From Ruminococcaceae bacterium UBA3329 (GTDB taxonomy: Bacteria; Bacillota; Clostridia; Oscillospirales; Acutalibacteraceae), in assembly GCA_002361875.1 (NCBI GenBank), contig DERX01000019.1, forward strand, positions 491-36,711: a stretch of DNA of 36,221 bases, read 5' to 3'. The notes under the pieces were generated by a model that worked only from the letters and a program-made list of their open reading frames with translations, was not told the origin of the DNA and searched no databases. Positions 24,082-32,163 of this stretch are shown here, in pieces; the first letter of the stretch is position 1, and every line of letters starts with the position of its first letter. The translations under genes and the position numbers were made by a program.

Positions 24082-25188
24082 TTATTCAAAGTACAGCTTT
24101 GATATAACCTTTGCCTGCGAGGCAAGCGAAAATCCGCTTTGACAGAGCAATTCCGAAACATCTGTTTTATGCTCCGTGCCGTTTTTAAGCATTTCGCTTA
24201 TCCTTCTCGCCCACTGTGCGGCACCCTCGGATAACGGATAAAATTCCGTAAGTCCCGTCAAATCACATTCCCCTGTAACTGCATCGCTGACAAGAGCTGA
24301 AAGCCCGTTCGCCTGCGCTTCAATAAGAGTTATCGGAAGCCCCTCGAAAAGCGACGGCAGTAAAAGCAAATCCATTGCCGAATAATATTTGTATAAATCT
24401 TCCTGAAAACCGACAAAAATCACTCTGTCATTTAAGTTCAAAGCATTAACTTTATTTTTAATGCTTTCAAGAAGCTCTCCGTTGCCGACGAGCATCAGCG
24501 TACAGTCATTTCGGATTTTACAAAGCTCGCTGAATGTATCTATAAGAAAAGAATGATTTTTCTGAACCGTAAAACGCCCGACATGACCTATAAGATATTC
24601 CGTCTTCACACCGTACTTTGTGCGTATTTCTTCAGCATTTTTTGCACTGTAAGCAAATTTTCCAGTATCAACCGCATTGTTAAGTATAAGTGCATTCTGT
24701 GCCTGTTTTTTGCCGTACATCCACTCGGCGGCAGGTACAGAGCAAGCGCATTTTACATCATAATATCTATTTGCAAACACACGCAAAGCCTTATGCAAAT
24801 TGCTGAATACAATTCTTCTGAGCTTCGAAGGCAAGTCCGTAAAGCTGCTGTGCGAATGCATTATAATCTTTTTTGTGCCGTACTTTTTCGCAATTCTGAA
24901 AATTGACAGCGTTGAAAGTCCGGAAAGATTAAAATGAACCGCATCATACCCCTTTGAAAATACATTTTTCAAAAAGTGCCTGTAAAGAAACGGGTGCTTA
25001 TACATTGAAATATTAAACTCAAAATATTCCGCTCCGTGCGTTTCCGCCCATTTTTTCAGACGGTCATTGCAAAAAGACAGAATATCTACGCGCATATCTG
25101 CTATGTCAAGCTCACCTAAAATGTTTAAAATATACTGCGTTATACCGCTTGACGGCGCCGTAGGTGCAAAAATCAGTACCTTTTTCAT
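24082..25188 (-). CDS. Glycosyltransferase family 4 (GT-B), EpsF-like
   Basis: A 368-residue GT-B enzyme. The N-terminus MKKVLIFAPTAPSSGITQYI has the GT4 acceptor-side glycine loop. The C-terminal donor domain shows IGHVGRFTVQKNH, GNGELLESI, VIFVGFQED and the E-x7-E motif EGLPITLIEAQANG. It should add one sugar to a lipid-linked oligosaccharide at the inner face of the membrane. It is one of three GT4 enzymes in the run, lying between tagD and the polymerase gene. Donor and linkage are unknown. Confidence 0.92.
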   Translation of the reverse strand: MKKVLIFAPTAPSSGITQYILNILGELDIADMRVDILSFCNDRLKKWAETHGAEYFEFNISMYKHPFLYRHFLKNVFSKGYDAVHFNLSGLSTLSIFRIAKKYGTKKIIMHSHSSFTDLPSKLRRIVFSNLHKALRVFANRYYDVKCACSVPAAEWMYGKKQAQNALILNNAVDTGKFAYSAKNAEEIRTKYGVKTEYLIGHVGRFTVQKNHSFLIDTFSELCKIRNDCTLMLVGNGELLESIKNKVNALNLNDRVIFVGFQEDLYKYYSAMDLLLLPSLFEGLPITLIEAQANGLSALVSDAVTGECDLTGLTEFYPLSEGAAQWARRISEMLKNGTEHKTDVSELLCQSGFSLASQAKVISKLYFE

Positions 25189-25212
25189 AAAAAATCCAAA
25201 GCGTTTTGTGGC

Positions 25213-25602
25213 TTATTTTCCTAAATCTTTTTTAATTTGTGTTGTTGAAATTTCCGGTGTTCTTTCAAGATAAACGACCTCACAGTAATCCTTCAAAAAG
25301 TCGAATTTACCCTTCCAGTCATCACCCATAACAAAGGTATCAACCTTAAATTCCTGAACATCACTTACTTTTTGCTCCCAATTGTCTTCGGGAATAACCA
25401 AATCAACATATCTTATTGCCTCAAGCAGTTTTTTTCTCTGCTCGTAAGAAAAATAGCATTTTTTCTGCTTTTCGTTCCAGTTAAATTCATCAGTCGACAG
25501 CGCAACTATTAAATAGTCGCCAAGCTCCTTTGCACGTCTTAAAAGATTTATGTGCCCGTAGTGAAGCAAGTCAAAGGTGCCGTATGTGATTACCTTTTTC
25601 AT
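25213..25602 (-). CDS. tagD: Glycerol-3-phosphate cytidylyltransferase
   Basis: A 129-residue nucleotidyltransferase of the usual TagD length. It has the HxGH motif as HYGH (residues 14-17, after ITYGTFDLL) and the signature RTPEISTT near the C-terminus. Family members make CDP-glycerol from CTP and glycerol 3-phosphate for teichoic acids or glycerol-phosphate decoration of glycans. No TagB/TagF polymerase is present here. The next gene upstream encodes a LicD-family transferase, so CDP-glycerol probably feeds LicD rather than a teichoic-acid polymerase. Confidence 0.95.
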   Translation of the reverse strand: MKKVITYGTFDLLHYGHINLLRRAKELGDYLIVALSTDEFNWNEKQKKCYFSYEQRKKLLEAIRYVDLVIPEDNWEQKVSDVQEFKVDTFVMGDDWKGKFDFLKDYCEVVYLERTPEISTTQIKKDLGK

Positions 25603-25627
25603 AATAAATTCCCCTTTTGTATCCGCT

Positions 25628-26458
25628 TTAATAAGAGCCGAAATCTACCTTTAACAAACCGTGTCGGTTATATCTTTTGTCCTCAGGAGGAGGAGTCATA
25701 TAGTCACCGTAAAAATATTCAAGATATTCCTTGTAGCCGGCAGGTGCGCTGAGCGTAAAGTCCTCAAACGGCAGCTCTACAGTACTGTCAACCCATTCAC
25801 GCATAATCGTTTCTTTATCATATCCGTACGCTCCGCCTATGTTAACGATTTTGAGCGGTTTTTCATTCGGGTTATTGTAACGCTCACACTCAAAATCAAT
25901 TTTTTCGCAAAGCTTTTTGCGTGAATAAAACAGCGAAATAAATTTAAGACCTGCGTAAACTATTCGCTTAACGCCTTTCTTTTTACCGCGTGCATTGTAA
26001 TTTTGCTTTGCAAGAAGCAGCCGTCTTAAAAAATATGTACGTTTTTTATGTTTTGTAATTTCTTTTGCATCATTGGGAACTGCATCAAACGGGAAAATAT
26101 CAATTGAAATACCTGCTTGTGCTTTAGTTGATGCCGCCGCCTCTTCGATAAATGTATTTTTCAGACGAATTTTTGCAAAATTCAGTCCGTAAGCAAGGTC
26201 AGTTTCGGTTGTTTGCAAAAAAAAGTTTTCTCCGATTTCTTCCTTGGCAATCTTTAAAAACCTTTCATAATCCTCACGGAGCATACCGATGTCCATATCG
26301 TCGTCCCACGGAATAAAACCTTTGTGACGAACAGCCCCCAAAAGAGTGCCCGCAATCATAAAATATTTAATTCCATTTTTATCGCAGATTCTCTTAACCT
26401 CTTTTACAATGAGTATTTCACAGCTGTGAAGCTTTGGCAAATAGTCAAAATTATCCAT
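25628..26458 (-). CDS. LicD family phosphotransferase
   Basis: A 276-residue protein with the diagnostic LicD stretch at residues 37-56, GTLLGAVRHKGFIPWDDDMD, a nucleotidyltransferase fold with the catalytic Asp triad. Family members transfer phosphocholine or related phospho-alcohols from CDP donors to glycans. No choline cytidylyltransferase (LicC) or choline kinase is nearby, while tagD is the adjacent gene. Phosphoglycerol transfer is therefore the more likely activity here. The protein is very basic around 150-180 (KHKKRTYFLRRLLLAKQ), perhaps for membrane association. It lies 9 bp from the GT4 gene upstream. Confidence 0.93.
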   Translation of the reverse strand: MDNFDYLPKLHSCEILIVKEVKRICDKNGIKYFMIAGTLLGAVRHKGFIPWDDDMDIGMLREDYERFLKIAKEEIGENFFLQTTETDLAYGLNFAKIRLKNTFIEEAAASTKAQAGISIDIFPFDAVPNDAKEITKHKKRTYFLRRLLLAKQNYNARGKKKGVKRIVYAGLKFISLFYSRKKLCEKIDFECERYNNPNEKPLKIVNIGGAYGYDKETIMREWVDSTVELPFEDFTLSAPAGYKEYLEYFYGDYMTPPPEDKRYNRHGLLKVDFGSY

Positions 26459-26467
26459 AACGTCCCC

Positions 26468-27649
26468 TTATTTTGCGAGCAAATTTTTGTAAAGCTCTTC
26501 ATATTCCGAAAACTTTTTACATGCGTCAAATTCAGACGGGCTGTCCGTTTTTACCCCTGCAAGCGTCTGCGCCGCTTTGAACATAGCCTTTATGTCACCG
26601 ACCGGAACCGTAATTCCTCTGCCGCCTATAAGGCTTTCCGGACTTCCGCCCGTATTATATGTTACAACAGGAGTACCGCAGCAAACCGATTCAAGATTTG
26701 TTGTCGGATAAGTATCCTCGTATGTTGGGTTCAAAAAAACATCTGCCGCAGTGTAAATTTCAGCAAGCTGTTTCGCATTTTCAGTCCGCTTAATACCGAT
26801 TATTTCTTTTGGCAGCATAGACAGCTGTGCGTCGGTTAGACCTACAAGAACAATCTTAAAATCCTCGGGCAGCTCCTCGCTCAGCTTTATAAAATCGCCC
26901 AAGCCCTTGCTTTCCTGCCAAACGCTTGCAACGCCCAAAAGGATTTTTTTATTTTTAAGGCCGTACCGTTGTTTAAAATCACTTTCGGTCGGCTTAAAAA
27001 TATCGGTGTTTATGCCGTTATTTATAACCTTTACAGGGTATTCCTTCAAAAACGATTCCTTTGCAAGCTCACCCAGCCAATTTGACGGAGTAACCAAGGT
27101 AACATTTTTCAGTCCCGTAAAAAGCGCTTTTTTCTCATTATAATTTTTTTCCGAATTATCTAAAACAAGGCTTTGCGGATATTCCTTTTTTGAAGGGCAG
27201 GAATGACAGCCTGTTTTCCACTTATCACAGCCTGCGGCAGTAAAATGCGCGCAATGTCCGGTAAATGCCCAACAGTCATGCAAAGTCCAAACAATTGGCT
27301 TTCCGCATTTTTTTAAATAGTCAAATAAAACTCTTATGTCAAGGTAGTACCCGTGAATATTATGAAGATGAATAATATCGGGATTATATTCTTCAATTTT
27401 CCGCACCAGTTTTTTTGTGGAATTTGCCGAATAAAACCCCTGCCTGTCGGTAACACGTGAAATCACACCGTGAATTCTTACAAGCGCTTCAGAGCCGATT
27501 TTATAAGACGGCACGCCGTTTGGAGCAGTTCCTCTGCCGTAGCATATAAGCCCGTCGCCGCCGTTTTCAATGACAGTATTTAAAATATTCACTGCTATTC
27601 TGCCTGTGCTTCCGAACCCACAGGTCGAGTTTATTTGAAGAAGCTTCAT
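26468..27649 (-). CDS. Glycosyltransferase family 4 (WcaC-like)
   Basis: A 393-residue GT-B enzyme opening MKLLQINSTCGFGSTGRI, with the acceptor-domain motif DIIHLHNIHGYYLDI. A Cys-rich WTLHDCWAFTGHC...CHSC segment follows, seen in a subgroup of capsule and colanic-acid GT4 enzymes. The donor domain has VINNGINTDIF, GVASVWQESKG and NPTYEDTYPTTNLESVCCGTPVV, where a Thr-Asn pair precedes the usual second Glu. Its first codons overlap the previous gene's stop by 4 bp (ATGA), so translation is coupled. Donor sugar is unknown. Confidence 0.93.
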   Translation of the reverse strand: MKLLQINSTCGFGSTGRIAVNILNTVIENGGDGLICYGRGTAPNGVPSYKIGSEALVRIHGVISRVTDRQGFYSANSTKKLVRKIEEYNPDIIHLHNIHGYYLDIRVLFDYLKKCGKPIVWTLHDCWAFTGHCAHFTAAGCDKWKTGCHSCPSKKEYPQSLVLDNSEKNYNEKKALFTGLKNVTLVTPSNWLGELAKESFLKEYPVKVINNGINTDIFKPTESDFKQRYGLKNKKILLGVASVWQESKGLGDFIKLSEELPEDFKIVLVGLTDAQLSMLPKEIIGIKRTENAKQLAEIYTAADVFLNPTYEDTYPTTNLESVCCGTPVVTYNTGGSPESLIGGRGITVPVGDIKAMFKAAQTLAGVKTDSPSEFDACKKFSEYEELYKNLLAK

Positions 27650-28857
27650 TGGTTTTCCTCCGAAGATTCCGTTAAACTGACAAATGTCTGCGTAAGCTTA
27701 TCAATAAAGCTTCTTCCTGTGAAATTATTTATATAATATTCTCTGCCGTTTTCACCGCAAGCCGAATACTTTTCATTATTAGACACAAAATCTTCAATAG
27801 CTTTCGCCAAAGCCTCACTGTCACCGGCAGGCACACAAATTCCGCACCCGGATTCTTTAATTATCTGCTCCGCCGCACCGCCGATAGCTGCAATTACAGG
27901 TCTTCCGCTAGACATATATTCCTGAAGCTTCGCAGGAACAGTCTGCCCGATAACCCCTTGTGACTTTAGCGTTAAAAGAAATGCGTCTGTATTTTCATAG
28001 CATTTCCACAGCTCTTCCTGTGAAACTCTTCCGAAGAATGTAATCATATCGTCGGTTTTCAGCTTTTTGGAAAGAGCCTTACAGTTTTGTAATTCACTTC
28101 CGTCACCGTAGATTTCAAATTTAATATCATCCCTGCCGGAAAGAATAGCTGCCGCTTTTATTATACAATCAATATTCTGCACACTGCCTATATTTCCGCC
28201 GAATGAAAATACATAGGGTTCGCTCTCTTTGTGAATTTTCGGATTTAATTTCATATCCGCCGAATGTTGCGGAAGATAAACTATTCTGTCCTCGGACACT
28301 TTGTTCACTGTTTTTAAGTATTCGGTAAACGGCTTTGAGGTTATACCAATACAATCTGCACTGCTGTAAATCATATTTGAATATCTGTGCATTATTTTGA
28401 AAATGGGATTTTTCTCTCCTACTCTCCACGCTTTAAGTGACTCCGGCCACAGGTCAAGGCAGTAAATAAATAACGGTATCTTCCTTTTCCTGGCAAATGC
28501 ACGGGCAGCGTTTGCCATAAGCACGGGTGAGGTTTGATAACAGCATACCAAATCAAAATCTCCGTCCATTTTCAGTGCTCTGTAGGTTGAGGATACATAA
28601 AAAGAAACATAATTGAGCGCACGGAAAATAATGCCGCTTCTTCTTGCAACCGAAAAGCAGCGAATAACCTCAACACCGTTCCATATAATTCTTCTGTTTT
28701 TTTTGCCCTTGCAGTCATCAGGTACTCTGCCTGTTGCATAATCGGGGAGCGATGTAAGTACCGTTACCCGATGGCCGTCTTCTGTCAGCATTTTTGCAAT
28801 ATCGTTAACACGAAAATTGTCAGGATAAAAATGCTGAGATACCAAAAGAATATTCAA
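27646..28857 (-). CDS. Glycosyltransferase family 4 (WbuB-like)
   Basis: A 403-residue GT-B enzyme starting MNILLVSQHFYPDNFRVNDIA, the N-terminus typical of WbuB-type aminosugar transferases, with CLDLWPESL in the acceptor domain. The donor domain has FGGNIGSVQNID, FEIYGDGSELQ, VIGQTVPAKLQEYMSSGRPVIA. WbuB-like enzymes usually add N-acetylfucosamine or a related sugar early in repeat-unit synthesis, but the name is not proof of donor. It is the first glycan gene of the run, 21 bp after yebC. Confidence 0.92.
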   Translation of the reverse strand: MNILLVSQHFYPDNFRVNDIAKMLTEDGHRVTVLTSLPDYATGRVPDDCKGKKNRRIIWNGVEVIRCFSVARRSGIIFRALNYVSFYVSSTYRALKMDGDFDLVCCYQTSPVLMANAARAFARKRKIPLFIYCLDLWPESLKAWRVGEKNPIFKIMHRYSNMIYSSADCIGITSKPFTEYLKTVNKVSEDRIVYLPQHSADMKLNPKIHKESEPYVFSFGGNIGSVQNIDCIIKAAAILSGRDDIKFEIYGDGSELQNCKALSKKLKTDDMITFFGRVSQEELWKCYENTDAFLLTLKSQGVIGQTVPAKLQEYMSSGRPVIAAIGGAAEQIIKESGCGICVPAGDSEALAKAIEDFVSNNEKYSACGENGREYYINNFTGRSFIDKLTQTFVSLTESSEENQ

Positions 28858-28878
28858 AATCTATCCTCCAACGGGGTA

Positions 28879-29619
28879 TTACCCCTCGTAATCGTCCTCA
28901 TTTTCCCAGTTATGGTAAACATTCTGAACATCGTCGTTATCCTCAAACATTTCAAGCATTTTGCCCATATTCTTAATGTCATCAGGATTTGAAAGAGCAG
29001 TATATGACGAGGGAACATACTCAACCTCTGCCGAAACATATTTGTAGCCCTTTGCTTCAAGGTCATCACGCACAGCGCCCATATCGTTAGGTTCAGTGCG
29101 AACGTCATAAATCTCATCATCCGTTATAAAGTCGGTAGCGCCCGCCTCAATAGCGTCCATCATAAGCTGTTCCTCGTCAATATCTTCCTTCTCAAAAAGA
29201 ATAACGCCCTGACGGCTGAACATAAACGAAACGCAACCGCTCGTTCCCATATTTCCGCCGAATTTGTCAAATGCGTGACGCACATCTGCGGCGGTTCTGT
29301 TGCGATTATCGGTCAAGGTTTCAACAATAACTGCAATTCCCGACGGGCCGTATCCCTCGTAAACTATATCTTCGTAGTTGTCGCTTCCGCCCTCGCCGGC
29401 CGCTTTTTTGATTATTCTGTCAATATTATCATTCGGAACATTAGCCGCTTTTGCCTTGGCAATAACATCCTTAAGCTTTGAGTTGCCCGCAGGGTCGGGG
29501 CCGCCCTCTTTAACTGCAACGGCAATTTCTCTGCCGATTTTAGTAAACACCTTTGCTCTGGCATTATCTGTTTTTTCTTTTTTTCTTTTAATTGTACTCC
29601 ATTTTGAATGTCCGGACAT
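28879..29619 (-). CDS. yebC: YebC/PmpR family protein
   Basis: A 246-residue protein with the family start MSGHSKWSTIKRKKEKTDNARAKVF, then AANVPNDNIDRIIKKA, YEGYGPSGIAV and NRTAADVRHAFDKFGGN. The YebC family was first described as DNA-binding regulators (PmpR), and more recent work ties members to relief of ribosome stalling at proline stretches. Length is normal. A clear promoter lies upstream. It heads the eleven-gene minus-strand run that includes the surface-glycan genes, with no terminator visible in the 21-bp gap to the first glycosyltransferase. Confidence 0.96.
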   Translation of the reverse strand: MSGHSKWSTIKRKKEKTDNARAKVFTKIGREIAVAVKEGGPDPAGNSKLKDVIAKAKAANVPNDNIDRIIKKAAGEGGSDNYEDIVYEGYGPSGIAVIVETLTDNRNRTAADVRHAFDKFGGNMGTSGCVSFMFSRQGVILFEKEDIDEEQLMMDAIEAGATDFITDDEIYDVRTEPNDMGAVRDDLEAKGYKYVSAEVEYVPSSYTALSNPDDIKNMGKMLEMFEDNDDVQNVYHNWENEDDYEG

Positions 29620-29654
29620 AGCTATACCTCTTGCATTATAAATTTTTACTCTTC

Positions 29655-29683
29655 ATTTTACCACATAATGCTATACAATTCAA
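29655..29683 (-). promoter_or_regulatory. Promoter of the yebC-to-valS run
   Basis: Minus strand: -35 TTGAAT (29678-29683), 17-bp spacer, -10 TAAAAT (29655-29660). It starts transcription about 30 nt upstream of the yebC ATG at 29619. Confidence 0.75.
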
Positions 29684-29767
29684 TAGTTTACATTTTTTTG
29701 TATCGCAGAAAAGTTTAAAATATTTCGGCAAAAAACTTCAATATACTGTTCAAAATTCCAAAATTGT

Positions 29768-29795
29768 GATAAAATAATTGCAAGCGATTATTTTA
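29768..29795 (+). promoter_or_regulatory. Extended -10 promoter with LacI/cre-like palindrome upstream of uxaC
   Basis: TGATAAAAT (29767-29775) is an extended -10. From 29770 to 29795 the sequence is a 26-nt imperfect palindrome: the arms TAAAATAATTGCA and AGCGATTATTTTA match at 11 of 13 positions. The centre TTGCAAGCGA fits most of the CcpA cre consensus (WTGNAANCG). The palindrome covers the predicted start site near 29782, as expected of a repressor operator. Confidence 0.65.
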
Positions 29796-29807
29796 AATAG
29801 ACTTTAT

Positions 29808-29855
29808 GTCCCTTTGGCTCTGCCTTACGGAAGCCTGCAAAGACGGACAAATTTT
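29808..29855 (+). promoter_or_regulatory. Hairpin with U-run in the uxaC leader (possible attenuator)
   Basis: GTCC-CTTTG-GCT (29808-29819) pairs with AGC, CAAAG and GGAC (29832-29848) through small bulges, with CC-TTAC-GG at the tip, followed by AAATTTTT. It lies between the promoter and the ribosome binding site of uxaC. It does not match a riboswitch class that I can recall. Confidence 0.5.
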
Positions 29856-29917
29856 TATCATAACGCTTTGCTTTTATATGCAAACAATATTTTATATGCT
29901 TCGAAGGATGATGATTT

Positions 29918-31318
29918 ATGAAATCGTTTATGGACGAAAATTTTCTTCTTACAACCGACACAGCAAAAGAAATATTTAATTACGGGGCAAAGGATATGCC
30001 GATTTTTGACTGGCACTGTCACCTATCTCCGAAAGAGATTTACGAAAACAAAACTCCCCGTGACATAGCAGAGCTTTGGCTCGGCGGCGACCATTACAAA
30101 TGGCGTGCAATGCGTGGGTACGGCGTAGATGAAAAATATATAACGGGCGACGCAACGCCTTATGAAAAGTTCTTAAAGTATGCGGAAACCTTAAGCTACT
30201 GCATAGGAAATCCGCTTTATCACTGGACTCACCTTGAGCTTCAGCGATATTTTGACATTCACGAGCCTTTAACGCTCAAATCCGCACCCGCAATTTGGGA
30301 AAAGTGCAACGGGAAAATAAGAAACGGCGGATTCACCCCCAGAGAGCTTATTGAAAAATCCAATGTTGCCTGCGTATGCACAACTGACGACGCCGCAGAC
30401 TCGCTCGAATACCACGCACTTTTAAAAGAAGACAAATCCTTTAAATGCAAGGTTTTGCCTGCCTTCAGACCCGACAAAGCTTTTCTTATTGACTCACCCG
30501 TTTTTATTCCGTGGGTCAAGGCTATGGAAAATGCTTCTCAAATGAAAATCACATCGTTTAAAGAGCTTAAAACTGCACTCGGAAAAAGAATTGAATTTTT
30601 TGATTCTATGGGCTGCCGTGCCGCAGACCACGCACTCACATATTGTCCGTACAGCGAGAGTACGGACGAAGAGCTTGAAGCCATATTTAAAAAAGCTCTT
30701 TCGGGCGAAAGATTTACAACTGACGAGCTTGACAAATACCGCACGGCGATTTTACAGTTTTTAGGCAGAGAATATGCAAAAAAAGGCTGGGTAATGGAGC
30801 TTCACCTCGGCGCTATGCGCAACAACAACACAAAAATGTTTGAGCGTTTGGGCGCTGACACGGGCTTTGACTCGGTTGCCGACTGCCAAATTGCAGAAAA
30901 ACTCTCAAGATTTATGGACTCGCTCGAAAAAGACGGACTTCTTCCGAAAACCGTTCTCTTTACGCTCAACCCCAAGGACAACACTGTGCTCGGCACAATG
31001 CTCGGAAATTTCCAAAGCAGCGAAGCCGCGTCGAAAATCCAATTCGGCTCTGCTTGGTGGTTCAATGACCATTATGACGGTATGCGTAAACAGCTTGCCG
31101 ACCTTGCCGCTCTCGGCGTCCTCGGTAAATTTGTCGGTATGATAACAGATTCAAGAAGCTTTCTGTCATACCCCCGTCACGAATATTTCCGCCGTATTCT
31201 CTGCGAGATGCTCGGCGACCTTGTTGAAGATGGCAAATACCCGTGCGACATTGCATTTTTGTCACAGGTAGTTGCGGATATTTCATTTAATAATGCGAAA
31301 AAATATTTCGGAATTTAA
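29918..31318 (+). CDS. uxaC: Glucuronate isomerase (uronate isomerase)
   Basis: A 466-residue amidohydrolase-fold enzyme of normal length. The metal-binding HxH is H33-H35 in DWHCHLSP, and later family landmarks are YHWTHLELQRYF, WVMELHLGAMRNNN and MITDSRSFLSYPRHEYFRRILCE. It interconverts glucuronate and fructuronate, or galacturonate and tagaturonate, the first cytoplasmic step of hexuronate catabolism. The later genes (uxuA/uxuB, uxaA/uxaB, kdgK, kdgA) are not in the window. GAAGGATG precedes the ATG. A HAD phosphatase gene follows after 29 bp and is probably co-transcribed. Confidence 0.97.
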   Translation: MKSFMDENFLLTTDTAKEIFNYGAKDMPIFDWHCHLSPKEIYENKTPRDIAELWLGGDHYKWRAMRGYGVDEKYITGDATPYEKFLKYAETLSYCIGNPLYHWTHLELQRYFDIHEPLTLKSAPAIWEKCNGKIRNGGFTPRELIEKSNVACVCTTDDAADSLEYHALLKEDKSFKCKVLPAFRPDKAFLIDSPVFIPWVKAMENASQMKITSFKELKTALGKRIEFFDSMGCRAADHALTYCPYSESTDEELEAIFKKALSGERFTTDELDKYRTAILQFLGREYAKKGWVMELHLGAMRNNNTKMFERLGADTGFDSVADCQIAEKLSRFMDSLEKDGLLPKTVLFTLNPKDNTVLGTMLGNFQSSEAASKIQFGSAWWFNDHYDGMRKQLADLAALGVLGKFVGMITDSRSFLSYPRHEYFRRILCEMLGDLVEDGKYPCDIAFLSQVVADISFNNAKKYFGI

Positions 31319-31347
31319 TAAAATTATTATTACACTCGGAGAGAAAA

Positions 31348-32163
31348 ATGGCAGTTAAAATCATAGCAACCGACCTTGACGGAACGCTTATGGCGCCCGA
31401 CCACACTACCGTCACAGAAAGAACAAAAACAGCACTTTTAAATGCACACGAAAAAGGAATTAAAATTGCAATTGCAACGGGCAGAACCCTCGGCTTTATA
31501 ACTCCCGTTATAAACCAAATTCCTTTTACCGATTATGTTATTTTTTCAAACGGTGCAAGCGTTTACGATTTGAATGAAAAGAAAATAATTTATAAAAACC
31601 ATATTCCGCCGAAATTGACTGCTGAAATTTTAGCAAAATTAAATGATTCACAGGTTTATTACAACACCTATGTCGACGGCACGGCGTACATTCAGGAGAA
31701 CAAGCAGCAGTTTTACAAGGGCCGTGAATTGCCTGCGGATTTCTTGAAAATTTTTATGGCATCATCCGTTCTTTGCGAAAATCTTTGCGAAGCCTTAAAG
31801 GGTCGAAGTGCGGAAATCATAGCCGTTTACTCGGCAGACGAAAGTATAAGGCAATCTTTGGCTGAATATTTCAAAAGTTTAGGATTGCTTGTTACCGCAT
31901 CGCTTAAAGATGAAATTGAGGCGACTGTTCCGTCAGCAAATAAGGGTGACGCTCTTGCACATCTTTGCGGACTTCTGAATATTAAAAAAGAAGAGGCAAT
32001 GTCCTTCGGCGACGCTATGAACGACCTTCAAATGATTGAATTTGCGAAATATTCATTTGCAATGGGAAATGCCTGTGAGGAATTAAAGAAAAAAGCTCGG
32101 TACATAACTCTTTCCAATGCTGAAGACGGACTTGCGAGAGCAGTTGAAGAATATGCTTTATGA
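31348..32163 (+). CDS. Cof-type HAD-IIB family phosphatase
   Basis: A 271-residue HAD hydrolase: motif I TDLDGTL with nucleophile D9 and D11, ATGRTLG after it, the C2B cap in the middle, and the C-terminal SFGDAMNDLQMIEFA followed by the AMGNACEELK motif. Family members dephosphorylate sugar phosphates, FMN or pyridoxal phosphate, often with broad specificity. The 29-bp gap to uxaC suggests a shared transcript. Its last codons (32153-32163) are also the 5' arm of the folded element that follows. Confidence 0.93.
   Translation: MAVKIIATDLDGTLMAPDHTTVTERTKTALLNAHEKGIKIAIATGRTLGFITPVINQIPFTDYVIFSNGASVYDLNEKKIIYKNHIPPKLTAEILAKLNDSQVYYNTYVDGTAYIQENKQQFYKGRELPADFLKIFMASSVLCENLCEALKGRSAEIIAVYSADESIRQSLAEYFKSLGLLVTASLKDEIEATVPSANKGDALAHLCGLLNIKKEEAMSFGDAMNDLQMIEFAKYSFAMGNACEELKKKARYITLSNAEDGLARAVEEYAL

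Noticed and set aside
16922..29619. CRISPR, toxin-antitoxin or phage-defence system in the minus-strand run
   Set aside because: Every gene there matches glycan assembly or housekeeping families; no spaced repeats, nucleases or toxin-like small pairs were seen.
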